Of a DNA stretch of 64,000 bases, positions 36,332-45,520 are shown piece by piece. Where the stretch lies: the NCBI RefSeq assembly GCF_009903685.1, contig NZ_JAAABI010000005.1, positions 1 to 64,000 on the forward strand, read 5' to 3'. Under the pieces are notes generated by a model, which saw only the letters and a list, made by a program, of their open reading frames with translations, made no database searches and was not told where the DNA came from. The stretch is from Flagellimonas ochracea. Lineage in GTDB: Bacteria > Bacteroidota > Bacteroidia > Flavobacteriales > Flavobacteriaceae. Within the stretch, counting starts at the first letter, position 1. Every line of letters begins with the position of its first letter. Made by a program: the position numbers and the translations under genes.

Positions 36332-37987
36332 TTATCGTGCTTTTTTATGTCTGATCGTTTTGTTCTTGGTTTTGGACTTGGAACCTACCCTGGACATGGC
36401 GCATCGGAAACCGATATCGTCCGTAGCCATATATTGTGGTAGATACCTACGCTGCGATGGATCCAGCCAAAATGCTCTGTCTCTCCATGATCCTCCCTTG
36501 TATACCCTGACCTCATCGTTGATCAATGATGTACGGTAGTTGGAAGTATCATATTGGCGAAGTATTTTTCCTGTTGAATCCCGATCCACTTTATGTTTGG
36601 GGGAATCGTACATTTTTCTATTGTCTTCCTCGTCGTTGAATCTAGCAAAGAATCTTGATGAACCGGGATCACCGTCTCGATAGCCTCGGTTATCACTTTG
36701 GTCAAAGTTGGTCCTCAAATAGGTTTCCTCATCGGTTACAGGTACTTCTTTGATTTCACCGGGAAGATTGATTGCTACAATTTTTCCATTGGGTAGCGTA
36801 TCATATACAATTTTATCCGTAAGGATTTCAACCTTGCCATCTTCACCGATAGCCTTTTTCAAGAACACATTGCCTCGATAGTAGTTGAAGTCACTTATCT
36901 CATCATCAACAATGGGGCGATATACGTCGGCAACCCATTCGCTAACGTTACCTGCCATATCGTAAAGACCAAAATCATTGGGCTTGTAAGATTTTACTTG
37001 TGCGGTAATATCGGCTCCATCGTCGGACCATCCAGCAATTCCACCATAATCTCCTTTTCCTTGTTTAAAGTTGGCCAATTGGTCGCCTCGACCTACGCGT
37101 TGTCCGTTTCGGGTATAGTCACCTTCCCAAGGATATTTTTTTCGTCCTCTATAATTGTTGTATTCTCTTGAGCCAACCAGCGCTTGGGCGGCATACTCCC
37201 ATTCAGTTTCCGTGGGAAGCCTATATTCCGGCATGATGATACCGCTACTTCTTTTGGCAAATACGTTTATGGAATCTCTTTTTTGTTTTCCTTGTAGGGA
37301 GTCGATTTCTCCACCATAAACAGATTCTGGATTGTTTAAATACGCCTCTGTACTAAAAGTACCGTCAATTTCACCATTAAGCACTTGATATTTTGAATCT
37401 TGGGCCAAATAACCTTCCCTTTCCAACATGGCTTCGTTAACCCTGTCAGTTCTCCATTCTGCATATTGTGTGGCTTGTACCCAGTTAACACCGACCACGG
37501 GATATTCCGCGTAGGCAGGATGCCTAAGGTAGTTATTGGTCATTGTTTCATTAAAGCCCAATCGGTTTCTCCATACCAAAGTATCGGGCAAAGCGCCTTT
37601 GTAAATATTGGCATAGTTTGGATTTTCTGGAGGGTAAACCGCCTTAAGATAATCTAAGTACTCAAGGTACATCACATTGGTCACCTCGGTCTCGTCCATA
37701 TAGAACGACTGCACGTGTTGTTGTGTAGGAGTGTTGTTCCAATCATGCATTATATCGTCTTGAACTTTACCTTTGGTAAAGGTTCCACCTTCAATAAAGA
37801 CGGTTCCTGGAGGAGTCTCTTGCTCCTTAAAATCCGAATTGTACTGAAATCCACCTTCCTTGGCATTTATTTTCCATCCTGTGGCTCTAGAAACATTCTT
37901 GGAGGATGAAGAGGAATTTTTACATGCCGTAAAACTTCCCATAACAATGGCGCAGGAAAGTACAACTTTTATAAAGTGCTTTTTCAT
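36332..37987 (-). CDS. gldJ: Gliding motility lipoprotein GldJ
   Basis: GldJ is required for gliding and for stability of the type IX secretion motor. The 551-residue product has a lipobox at Cys22 (GSFTAC) and an FGE-sulfatase/C-type-lectin-like body with FYMDETEVTNVMYLEYLDYL near 93, RLPTETEWEYAAQAL near 257, and GLYDMAGNVSEWVADVYRP near 341 (shortened here to key parts). The SCAMS-like C-terminal segment IGFRCAMSRVG closes the domain. It is divergent from porV. In the reference genus Flavobacterium the sortase gene porU lies between gldJ and porV; here it does not. Confidence 0.93.
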   Translation of the reverse strand: MKKHFIKVVLSCAIVMGSFTACKNSSSSSKNVSRATGWKINAKEGGFQYNSDFKEQETPPGTVFIEGGTFTKGKVQDDIMHDWNNTPTQQHVQSFYMDETEVTNVMYLEYLDYLKAVYPPENPNYANIYKGALPDTLVWRNRLGFNETMTNNYLRHPAYAEYPVVGVNWVQATQYAEWRTDRVNEAMLEREGYLAQDSKYQVLNGEIDGTFSTEAYLNNPESVYGGEIDSLQGKQKRDSINVFAKRSSGIIMPEYRLPTETEWEYAAQALVGSREYNNYRGRKKYPWEGDYTRNGQRVGRGDQLANFKQGKGDYGGIAGWSDDGADITAQVKSYKPNDFGLYDMAGNVSEWVADVYRPIVDDEISDFNYYRGNVFLKKAIGEDGKVEILTDKIVYDTLPNGKIVAINLPGEIKEVPVTDEETYLRTNFDQSDNRGYRDGDPGSSRFFARFNDEEDNRKMYDSPKHKVDRDSTGKILRQYDTSNYRTSLINDEVRVYKGGSWRDRAFWLDPSQRRYLPQYMATDDIGFRCAMSRVGSKSKTKNKTIRHKKAR

Positions 37988-38365
37988 AATTTGGGCTTGA
38001 GTACTTTAATAAGGGTTTTTGACCCTAAGAAACTTCAATTTGTTTTGATTTTTTAATCCTTTGTTGGCATTAAAACGGCATTTTGGCTATAATATTTTGT
38101 GTTCAAAAAATATTTTGGCAATACCATAAAGGGATGCATCACATTGTTGTAACGTGAATCATTTGAAAATAGTATGATAGAGTTGATATATCTATGATGC
38201 AACTTCAGTTAGTGGTTAAAATGAGATGGTCCGATGCTGCCCCATATCATTGGTGTACAAAAAATATGTCCTCTATTACAAGAATTCGGACAAAAAGTCG
38301 TTTACTTGTAATATGTCCAGTACTGTATATGGACCTCAATATGTACTAAACGCTAAAAAAATAGA
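37988..38365. other. Divergent intergenic region between gldJ and porV
   Basis: AT-rich, with no gene and no exact TAnnTTTG element. A short inverted repeat GTCCA...TGGAC (about 38318-38338) lies before porV. No remnant of porU is recognisable on either strand. Confidence 0.4.
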
Positions 38366-39511
38366 ATGAAAAAGTTGCTGATATTGGTGGCGCTATTGGG
38401 TATTTTGCCTCGCCTTAGCGCACAACAAGAAAGAGTAATTACAACGGCGGTCCCTTTTTTGACCATAGCAGCAGATGCTCGGTCATCCGGTATGGGAGAT
38501 ATGGGTGTGGCCACCTCGTTTGATGTATTTTCCCAACAATGGAATCCAGCAAAATATGCTTTTGCTACCCAAAAGACAGGAATAGGAGTCAGTTACACGC
38601 CCTATTTGGAAAGTATTGTTAATGATGTATCTCTCTTAAACGCGGCTTTTTATAACAAAATAAACGACCGAAGCGCTTTTGCCTTTGGATTACGTTACTT
38701 TGGTTTGGGTGAAATTGAGCTTCGACAAACCATTGATGAGGAACCTACCTTGGTAAAACCTAATGAATTTGCAATAGATGGTTCTTATTCACTAAAATTG
38801 AGTCAAACTTTTTCTATGGCTGTGGGGGGAAGATTCATCAGTTCCAATTTAAGGTTTCAAGATGGATTGCAAGATTCCCAAGCTGCCAATGCATTTGCGG
38901 TGGATATAGCTGGTTTTTTTAGGTCCAGGGAAGTTGCCTATAACAACTTTGATGGACGATGGAGAGCGGGTTTTAACATTTCCAATTTAGGAGGTTCGCT
39001 GCAGTATGATGAAGGTGGCCAACAAAATTTCTTGCCCACCAATTTAAAACTTGGCGGCGGTTTCGATTTTATATTTGACCAGGACAATGTACTTGGAATC
39101 CATACCGAGATAAACAAGCTGTTGGTGCCCACGCCTAGGGATTTTACTGGCGACGGACTCATAACAGCGGAAGATAATGACGAATATCAAAACATCAACT
39201 TTTTTAACGGCGTCTTCGAGTCCTTTGGCGACGCTCCAGATGGTTTCAGTGAGGAGCTTAAGGAAGTCACTTGGGCTTTGGGAGCTGAATATAGATATAG
39301 GGAAGCCTTTATGTTGCGTGGAGGATATTTTAATGAGAGCGAGGACAAAGGAGCTCGAAAATTCTTCACCCTAGGTGCCGGGTTTCAGTTCAAATCTGCC
39401 CAAATAGACCTTTCTTATTTGTTCTCAACTTCGCAGGTAAGGAATCCTTTGGAGAACACGCTTCGTTTTTCACTTACCTTTAATTTTGGTGAAGAATACT
39501 TTAACGATTAA
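38366..39511 (+). CDS. porV: Type IX secretion outer-membrane protein PorV
   Basis: PorV (LptO) carries cargo from the SprA translocon to the attachment complex at the cell surface. The 381-residue product has a signal peptide (about 1-19, SAQQ) and the FadL-like barrel typical of PorV, with PFLTIAADARSSGMGDMGVA (residues about 29-48) as the family hallmark and a C-terminal beta strand ending FSLTFNFGEEYFND. It ends in a terminator before cdd. The T9SS sorting signal at 51417 shows cargo of the same system. Confidence 0.93.
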   Translation: MKKLLILVALLGILPRLSAQQERVITTAVPFLTIAADARSSGMGDMGVATSFDVFSQQWNPAKYAFATQKTGIGVSYTPYLESIVNDVSLLNAAFYNKINDRSAFAFGLRYFGLGEIELRQTIDEEPTLVKPNEFAIDGSYSLKLSQTFSMAVGGRFISSNLRFQDGLQDSQAANAFAVDIAGFFRSREVAYNNFDGRWRAGFNISNLGGSLQYDEGGQQNFLPTNLKLGGGFDFIFDQDNVLGIHTEINKLLVPTPRDFTGDGLITAEDNDEYQNINFFNGVFESFGDAPDGFSEELKEVTWALGAEYRYREAFMLRGGYFNESEDKGARKFFTLGAGFQFKSAQIDLSYLFSTSQVRNPLENTLRFSLTFNFGEEYFND

Positions 39512-39537
39512 ACGACTAAGAACGATTTATCATAAAA

Positions 39538-39563
39538 AAACCTGTCGAATGGCAGGTTTTTTT
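39538..39563 (+). terminator. Rho-independent terminator of porV
   Basis: ACCTGTC pairs with GGCAGGT (one G-U pair) around GAAT, with seven T residues after it. It lies 27 bases after the porV stop. Confidence 0.88.
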
Positions 39564-39570
39564 ATTTTTG
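39563..39570 (+). promoter_or_regulatory. Candidate -7 promoter element of cdd
   Basis: TATTTTTG is a full match to TAnnTTTG, 19 bases before the cdd ATG and directly behind the porV terminator. Confidence 0.5.
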
Positions 39571-39589
39571 GAGAACAGCCTTCAAAACA

Positions 39590-40081
39590 ATGAAAAAACA
39601 ACAACTGGGTTTTGAGCTTTCGATTTTTGATACGTCGGACGAACTTTCAAAAGAGGAAAAAAAGGTATTGGAGGCGGCGGAGGCTGCCCGTAATAACGCT
39701 TACGCCCCCTATTCGAACTTCTACGTGGGGGCGGCGGTACTTTTGGAGAATGGGGAAATCATCATTGGAAACAACCAAGAAAATGCCTCTTATCCCTCCG
39801 GATTGTGTGCGGAACGGGTAGCGGTCTTTCAAGCGGGAGCTCAGTTTCCGGGGGTTACCATTGTATCTATCGCCATCAGTGCGGCTGCAAAAGAACATCT
39901 GTTGGATGTGCCGGCAGCCCCGTGCGGTAATTGTAGACAGTCCATTATCGAATATGAACAGCGTCAAAAAAAACCAATTGCCCTCTTGATGAAAGCCGAA
40001 AAAGGACCTGTTTATGCCTGTTCTTCCGTTGCCGATATTTTACCCTTGGCTTTCAGTAGTTCATTTTTAGGGGATTCTTAA
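39590..40081 (+). CDS. cdd: Cytidine deaminase
   Basis: The 163-residue enzyme deaminates cytidine and deoxycytidine in pyrimidine salvage. The zinc site is complete: CAER (active Cys and Glu, near residue 73) and PCGNCRQ (near 107-113). The N-terminal YAPYSNFYVGAAVL segment is the family block. It is longer than the 130-residue minimal form by an N-terminal extension of about 25 residues, usual in Flavobacteriaceae. It precedes pdhA but has a separate promoter between. Confidence 0.94.
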   Translation: MKKQQLGFELSIFDTSDELSKEEKKVLEAAEAARNNAYAPYSNFYVGAAVLLENGEIIIGNNQENASYPSGLCAERVAVFQAGAQFPGVTIVSIAISAAAKEHLLDVPAAPCGNCRQSIIEYEQRQKKPIALLMKAEKGPVYACSSVADILPLAFSSSFLGDS

Positions 40082-40112
40082 ATCAATTCTTTTTCCAAAA
40101 CAGATATATATG

Positions 40113-40120
40113 TATTTTTG
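40113..40120 (+). promoter_or_regulatory. Candidate -7 promoter element of pdhA-pdhC
   Basis: TATTTTTG is a full match to TAnnTTTG, 44 bases before the pdhA ATG. No -33 TTG at usual spacing. Confidence 0.5.
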
Positions 40121-40164
40121 CTTTTCTCCAATTGGGGGATAATCACATAATATAACAACCACTG

Positions 40165-41163
40165 ATGAAAAAAATCACCAAGGAAGTTTATTTAAAGTGG
40201 TACGAGGATATGTTGTTCTGGAGAAAGTTCGAGGACAAGCTTGCCGCCGTCTACATACAACAAAAGGTTCGTGGATTTCTACACTTGTACAATGGCCAAG
40301 AAGCCGTTTTGGCGGGAGCGCTGCATGCCATGGACCTGACCAAGGACCGGATGATAACCGCATATCGAAACCATGTACAACCGATAGGCATGGGTGTGGA
40401 CCCCAAAAAAGTAATGGCAGAGCTTTTCGGAAAGGTAACAGGAACCTCCAAAGGTATGGGAGGATCCATGCACATCTTTTCCAAAGAACATCGCTTTTAC
40501 GGAGGACATGGTATCGTAGGGGGCCAGATTCCCTTGGGTGCAGGATTGGCTTTTGCAGACAAGTATTTCAAACGGGATGCCGTGACACTTTGTTACATGG
40601 GAGATGGAGCCGTTAGACAAGGTTCGCTGCACGAAGCCTTCAATTTGGCCATGTTGTGGCAACTTCCGGTAGTTTTTATCTGTGAAAACAACGGATACGC
40701 CATGGGAACATCCGTGGCCCGTACTTCACATTCCACAGAAATATGGAAACTGGGCTTGGGTTATGAAATGCCATGCGGACCCGTGGATGGGATGGACCCT
40801 GCAATTGTTGCCAAAGAAATGGACAAAGCTATTGAACGTGCACGAACAGGAGGAGGTCCAACTTTTTTGGAAATGAAGACCTATCGATATCGGGGACATT
40901 CCATGTCCGATGCACAGCATTACAGGACCAAAGAAGAAGTGGAGGAATACAAAAAAATAGACCCCATCACCCAGGTAAAGGATGTGATTCTTGAAAAAGG
41001 ATATGCATCGGAAGACGAGTTGAAGGAAATAGACAAAAAGGTGAAATCAATGGTGTCAGAATGTGAAAAATTCGCTGAGGAATCAGATTTTCCACCAAAA
41101 GAGCAATTGTATGACACCGTTTACGAACAAGAAGACTATCCATTTTTACAACATAAACTATAG
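40165..41163 (+). CDS. pdhA: Pyruvate dehydrogenase E1 component, alpha subunit
   Basis: E1 decarboxylates pyruvate with thiamine diphosphate and hands the acetyl group to E2. The 332-residue product holds the ThDP/Mg motif from GDGAVRQGSLHEAF to ENNGYAMGT (about 151-182) and the phospho-loop region YRYRGHSMSD near 242. It lies four bases before pdhC. The E1 beta gene is not in the window, as is common in this family where it is encoded elsewhere. Confidence 0.95.
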   Translation: MKKITKEVYLKWYEDMLFWRKFEDKLAAVYIQQKVRGFLHLYNGQEAVLAGALHAMDLTKDRMITAYRNHVQPIGMGVDPKKVMAELFGKVTGTSKGMGGSMHIFSKEHRFYGGHGIVGGQIPLGAGLAFADKYFKRDAVTLCYMGDGAVRQGSLHEAFNLAMLWQLPVVFICENNGYAMGTSVARTSHSTEIWKLGLGYEMPCGPVDGMDPAIVAKEMDKAIERARTGGGPTFLEMKTYRYRGHSMSDAQHYRTKEEVEEYKKIDPITQVKDVILEKGYASEDELKEIDKKVKSMVSECEKFAEESDFPPKEQLYDTVYEQEDYPFLQHKL

Positions 41164-41167
41164 CTAG

Positions 41168-42808
41168 ATGGCAGAAGTAATCAACATGCCGAGATTGAGC
41201 GATACCATGGAAGAAGGAACCGTGGCAAAATGGCTCAAAAAAGTAGGAGATAAAGTGGAAGAAGGTGATATTTTGGCTGAAATCGAAACAGACAAGGCCA
41301 CCATGGAGTTCGAATCCTTCCACGAAGGCACCCTGCTTCATATCGGAATAGAAGAAGGAGATGGTGCACCGGTTGATTCACTTCTGGCAATTATTGGTGA
41401 AGACGGAGAAGATGTTTCGGCCTTGCTGAACGGAGGCGGGGAAACCCCAAAAGGAGATGAAAAAAGCGAAACGGTTCCTGAAAAGACCAAAGAGTCAGGG
41501 ATGGAAACGAAAGCTCCCTTTGAAATTCCGGAAGGAGTCGAAATAATTACCATGCCTCGGTTGAGCGATACCATGGAGGAAGGAACAGTGGCCAGCTGGT
41601 TGAAGAAAGTGGGGGATACGGTGGAAGAAGGCGATATTTTGGCCGAAATTGAAACGGACAAGGCTACGATGGAGTTCGAATCGTTTTACTCGGGAACACT
41701 ACTACACATTGGAATTCAAGAAGGAGAAGGGGCTCCGGTCGATTCGCTGTTGGCGGTTATTGGTCCCGAAGGCACCGATGTGAAGGCCGTGCTCAATGCG
41801 CAGTCCAGTGGAGCCGCATCCGAAAGTGCTCCAGAACCATCTACATCTATTACTTCGGAAGAATCCAAGGCTGAAGAAAAGTCACAAGAAAGTGTAACAT
41901 CCACTTCACAAGAAGGAGAACGGATTTTTGCATCACCTTTAGCCAAAAAGATTGCGGAAGAAAAAGGAATCAATCTTTCTGATATAAAAGGTACGGGCGA
42001 CCATGGACGAATTGTTAAGCGAGATGTGGAGAATTATCAACCCTCGCAGCAAGTAGCCCCTGAAGAAACTAGGACCACCGATGCACCTGCTGTACCGATA
42101 GCACCGGTTAGTCTGCCGGTTGGAGAAGAAAGTATGGAGGAAGTGAAGAATTCAACCATGCGCAAGGTAATTGCCAAACGCTTGGGTGAATCCAAGTTCT
42201 CTGCACCGCATTATTACCTCACCATAGAGGTGGATATGGACAATGCCAAGGCTTCAAGAGCGCAAATCAATGATTTGCCTGACACTAAGGTATCTTTCAA
42301 TGATATGGTGTTGAAAGCCTGCGCCATGGCACTCAAAAAACATCCTCAGGTTAATACGACCTGGAATAACGATACTACCATCTATAAACATCATGTGCAT
42401 ATGGGTGTTGCCGTTGCCGTGGATGAAGGCCTTGTGGTACCCGTACTTAAGTTTGCCGACCAATTAAGCTTGACTCAAATCGGGGCAGCTGTAAAAGATT
42501 TGGCGGGAAGGGCCCGAAATAAGAAAATCAAACCCGACGAAATGGAGGGAAGTACTTTCACGGTTTCCAATTTGGGAATGTTTGGGATATTGGAGTTCAC
42601 CTCCATCATTAACCAGCCCAACTCGGCAATTTTATCTGTTGGTGCCATTGTGGACAAGCCCATTGTAAAGAATGGTGAAATAGTAGCGGGTAGCACCATG
42701 AAAGTGACCTTGGCCTGTGACCATAGAACGGTGGATGGAGCGACAGGCGCACAATTTTTACAGACGCTTAGATCCTATCTGGAAAATCCTGTGACAATGC
42801 TGGCATGA
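41168..42808 (+). CDS. pdhC: Pyruvate dehydrogenase E2, dihydrolipoamide acetyltransferase
   Basis: The 546-residue E2 has two lipoyl domains (about 1-77 and 125-200) with lipoylated lysines K43 and K165 in ETDKATMEF, Pro/Ala/Ser/Glu-rich linkers, a peripheral subunit-binding domain (about 258-292, FASPLAKKIAEEKGINLSDI), and a catalytic acetyltransferase domain from about 325 with the HRTVDG active-site motif near 520. The two lipoyl domains are almost identical, showing recent internal duplication. Coupled to pdhA. Confidence 0.95.
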   Translation: MAEVINMPRLSDTMEEGTVAKWLKKVGDKVEEGDILAEIETDKATMEFESFHEGTLLHIGIEEGDGAPVDSLLAIIGEDGEDVSALLNGGGETPKGDEKSETVPEKTKESGMETKAPFEIPEGVEIITMPRLSDTMEEGTVASWLKKVGDTVEEGDILAEIETDKATMEFESFYSGTLLHIGIQEGEGAPVDSLLAVIGPEGTDVKAVLNAQSSGAASESAPEPSTSITSEESKAEEKSQESVTSTSQEGERIFASPLAKKIAEEKGINLSDIKGTGDHGRIVKRDVENYQPSQQVAPEETRTTDAPAVPIAPVSLPVGEESMEEVKNSTMRKVIAKRLGESKFSAPHYYLTIEVDMDNAKASRAQINDLPDTKVSFNDMVLKACAMALKKHPQVNTTWNNDTTIYKHHVHMGVAVAVDEGLVVPVLKFADQLSLTQIGAAVKDLAGRARNKKIKPDEMEGSTFTVSNLGMFGILEFTSIINQPNSAILSVGAIVDKPIVKNGEIVAGSTMKVTLACDHRTVDGATGAQFLQTLRSYLENPVTMLA

Positions 42809-42876
42809 CGTCATTGCCCCTTGGATTGACTTTAAGGGCGTTTTGTCGACGATTAATAACCAAAATGAAATTTGAG

Positions 42877-42902
42877 AGCATCCTTATTGGGATGCTTTTT
42901 TT
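42877..42902 (+). terminator. Rho-independent terminator of the pdh operon
   Basis: AGCATCC (42877-42883) pairs with GGATGCT (42890-42896), followed by a run of T. It lies 68 bases after the pdhC stop and just before the M28 peptidase gene. Confidence 0.9.
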
Positions 42903-42928
42903 ATCTTTAAAAACATAAATCAGAATAA

Positions 42929-43948
42929 ATGAAAAAAATAGTTGCCTGCGTTGTGTTTATTGCATTGTTGAGCTGCGGTTCCGCACAGATTGTGGAAACC
43001 AAGATCATTCCACCCCCACCATCAACTTCTGATGTTGTAAAGGCCGATGCGAATTTGGATGGTGCCATTATAAAAGAACCAGGATTTACCAATGCCGATC
43101 GTATGGAGGAAATCATGAATTTTCTCGCTTCTGATGATTTAAAAGGACGCGACGCAGGTAGTGAAGGTATTGAGATGGCTGCTGAGTACATCGAAAATTA
43201 CTTCGTATCCTATGCAGTTGGACCTTATTTTACATCGTACCGCGACACCTTGATTAATTTCAAAAAACCATCTTATAATATTGTGGGCCTTGTGGAGGGC
43301 AATGACCCCGACTTAAAAAATGAATATATCCTCATTGGAGCGCACTACGATCATATTGGTACCATTTCACCCGAAAATGGGGACTATATAGCCAATGGAG
43401 CCAATGACAACGCTTCGGGAACAACAACAGTTCTAGAAATTGCCCGTCACTTTGGCACCTATAAAAACAATAAGCGTAGTTTGATTTTTGCTTTGTTCAG
43501 TGCGGAGGAAAAAGGATTGCTGGGTTCAGAACATTTGGCTAAAAAATTAAAGGAAGAGGAGTTGAATTTGTATGCTATGCTCAATTTTGAGATGACAGGG
43601 GTCCCGCTGCGCGGGAGAGATTATGAGGTTTACATCACTGGCTACAAACGATCCAATCTGGCAGAAATAAGCAACAAATATGCCCAATCGAACTTGGTGG
43701 GCTATCTGCGTACAGCACAGGAATATAATCTATTTCAACGCTCCGATAATTTTCCCTTTCATAAGGAATTTGGAGTGCCCTCACACACCTATTGCACCTT
43801 CGATTTTACCAACTTTGATCATTATCACAAAGTAGGCGACGAGGTAGACCTTATGGATTTTGGGCATATGGCCCATTTGGTAAACAGTATGTTGCCTGTT
43901 TTAGAAGGTATTGCCAATGCACCGACACAAGAAATCAAGATAAATTGA
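42929..43948 (+). CDS. M28-family zinc aminopeptidase, lipoprotein
   Basis: The 339-residue product has a lipobox at Cys16 (ALLSC) and an M28 fold from about residue 100. Metal ligands are seen in GAHYDHIG, NGANDNASGTT, the catalytic/metal Glu pair in FSAEEKGLLGS and a late His in DHYHKVGDE. It should trim N-terminal residues from peptides at the outer membrane or periplasm. It is monocistronic with a close TATCTTTA near-match to the -7 element at its terminator end. Confidence 0.9.
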   Translation: MKKIVACVVFIALLSCGSAQIVETKIIPPPPSTSDVVKADANLDGAIIKEPGFTNADRMEEIMNFLASDDLKGRDAGSEGIEMAAEYIENYFVSYAVGPYFTSYRDTLINFKKPSYNIVGLVEGNDPDLKNEYILIGAHYDHIGTISPENGDYIANGANDNASGTTTVLEIARHFGTYKNNKRSLIFALFSAEEKGLLGSEHLAKKLKEEELNLYAMLNFEMTGVPLRGRDYEVYITGYKRSNLAEISNKYAQSNLVGYLRTAQEYNLFQRSDNFPFHKEFGVPSHTYCTFDFTNFDHYHKVGDEVDLMDFGHMAHLVNSMLPVLEGIANAPTQEIKIN

Positions 43949-44020
43949 AATTATCCCCTTAAGGAGGCTTCAGGGATGCAATCGACCCCGTTTTAAGGGA
44001 ACGACAAATAGTAATTGACT

Positions 44021-44698
44021 ATGGCAAATATCATTATTACAGGGACAAGCAGGGGCATTGGCTTTGAACTGGTCAAACTTTTTGCCGAAGAAGGACATCA
44101 AGTTCTGGCCTTATCCCGAAATGCCCAACCTATTTTGGATTTGGAACTTTCCAATGTCCATGGTTTCCCTTTTGATTTGGGAGACTCCAAAGATTTTGAG
44201 AAAGCGGGTGACTTTTTAAAATCCTGGAATACGATAGATGTTTTGATAAACAATGCGGGAAGCTTACTGAACAAGCCTTTTTTGGAAACCTCCCGAGACG
44301 AATTTGAGGCTGTTTACAACGTAAACGTATTTGGTGTGGCGGAGATAACCAAAATGGTGTTGCCTAAAATGGGTAAAAAGGGGCATGTGGTGACCATCAG
44401 CTCTATGGGAGGGGTACAGGGCAGCATGAAATTCCCTGGACTTTCCGCTTATAGTTCTAGCAAAGGCGCAGTGATTACCTTAACAGAATTGTGGGCTGAA
44501 GAGTTCAAAGAAACAGGCCCCAGTTTCAACGTATTGGCTTTGGGGGCCGTACAGACCGAAATGTTAGAAGAGGCTTTTCCTGGCTACCAAGCCCCAGTGA
44601 CCGCACTGGAAATGGCCACCTATATCAAGGATTTCGCCTTGACCGGGCATAAACTCTACAACGGTAAGTTATTACAGGTGAGTAATAGTACGCCATAA
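44021..44698 (+). CDS. Short-chain dehydrogenase/reductase
   Basis: The 225-residue product starts MANIIITGTSRGIG; the ATG at 44021 is chosen over a TTG two codons upstream. It has the TGTSRGIG cofactor motif at residues 7-14, NNAG near 77-80, catalytic Ser in TISSMGG and YSSSK (Tyr-x3-Lys). This is a classical NAD(P)-dependent SDR; substrate not known. It stands between the M28 gene and the SprT-like gene with short gaps. Confidence 0.9.
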   Translation: MANIIITGTSRGIGFELVKLFAEEGHQVLALSRNAQPILDLELSNVHGFPFDLGDSKDFEKAGDFLKSWNTIDVLINNAGSLLNKPFLETSRDEFEAVYNVNVFGVAEITKMVLPKMGKKGHVVTISSMGGVQGSMKFPGLSAYSSSKGAVITLTELWAEEFKETGPSFNVLALGAVQTEMLEEAFPGYQAPVTALEMATYIKDFALTGHKLYNGKLLQVSNSTP

Positions 44699-44749
44699 AG
44701 AAAGAAAACTAAAAGTGCTAATCAAGAACTGTCCTTTATTTTTATTTGC

Positions 44750-45349
44750 GTGAACGCCACCTTGCAAACATATCTTCCAGAACGCGCCGTGGCATCTTGT
44801 TTTGAGCTCATCAAAACCCATGGGGTGCATTTAAAGATTGTAAACCATCGCGTTACACGCCATGGGGATTATCGTAGATTGCCGAACGGATTACATCAAA
44901 TCACGGTGAACGCTTCACTGAATAAATATCGATTTCTTATTACCCTTGTTCATGAGATTGCCCATTTGGTGGCTTTTGAGACCTACGGCCGCCGTATAAA
45001 ACCTCACGGATTGGAATGGAAGCGTATCTTTCAACATTTGATGGTGCCGTTTATTCGTCCCGAGGTTTTTCCATCACAATTGTTACCCATTATTGCCAAC
45101 CACTTTAAAAATCCAAAGGCCAGCAGTAGTACTGACGCTCGTTTGTCCATTGCATTGAAGGCGTTTGATGCGAAAGAAAGAAACGGTAGTTATGTGTACG
45201 AACTTCCTACCGGTAGTATATTTCGACTTTACAATGGTAAATTGTTCAAAAAAGGAAACAAAAAAGTAAAACGGTACGAATGTGTGGAATTGTCCACAGG
45301 CAGATTATATTTGTTCCAGCCCAATGCTGAGGTTGAATTGATACAATAA
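44750..45349 (+). CDS. SprT-like zinc metalloprotease-family protein
   Basis: The 199-residue product begins at GTG 44750 and has the zinc motif HEIAH at residues 68-72 with a further His in KPHGLEW, as in SprT/Spartan-like domains. A C-terminal segment rich in basic residues (about 150-190, FKKGNKKVKRYECVELSTGR) resembles the small zinc-ribbon-like tail but has only one Cys, so a metal ribbon is doubtful. Cellular role unknown; DNA-protein crosslink repair is the role of eukaryotic relatives only. Confidence 0.82.
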   Translation: MNATLQTYLPERAVASCFELIKTHGVHLKIVNHRVTRHGDYRRLPNGLHQITVNASLNKYRFLITLVHEIAHLVAFETYGRRIKPHGLEWKRIFQHLMVPFIRPEVFPSQLLPIIANHFKNPKASSSTDARLSIALKAFDAKERNGSYVYELPTGSIFRLYNGKLFKKGNKKVKRYECVELSTGRLYLFQPNAEVELIQ

Positions 45350-45350
45350 A

Positions 45351-45409
45351 TGTCACTTCGAGCGCAGTTGAGACTATACTTACTTCTCCACCGCGCTCGA
45401 CCCGACATC
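45351..45409. repeat. REP-like palindromic element A
   Basis: TGTCACTTCGAGCGCAGT at 45351-45368 faces the complementary-like CCGCGCTCGACCCGACA at 45391-45407, giving an imperfect hairpin. The CTTCGAGCGCAG core is a familiar intergenic palindrome type in flavobacterial genomes. Confidence 0.6.
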
Positions 45410-45419
45410 AATTATAAAA

Positions 45420-45503
45420 GTCATTTCGAACGTATGTGAGAAATCTACGAACCCATAATTAATTGTAAATATTTCTCAATCACTTTGCTCATTTCGAAAT
45501 GAC
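45420..45503. repeat. REP-like palindromic element B
   Basis: GTCATTTCGAA at 45420-45430 is the reverse complement of TTCGAAATGAC at 45493-45503, and TGAGAAAT/ATTTCTCA pair inside it. It forms a long hairpin next to element A, before manC. Confidence 0.7.
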
Positions 45504-45520
45504 AACATGAAATAAAAAAA

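Noticed and set aside
41168..41770. DNA direct repeat as a mobile or regulatory element
   Set aside because: The similarity is the duplicated lipoyl domain of pdhC at protein level.
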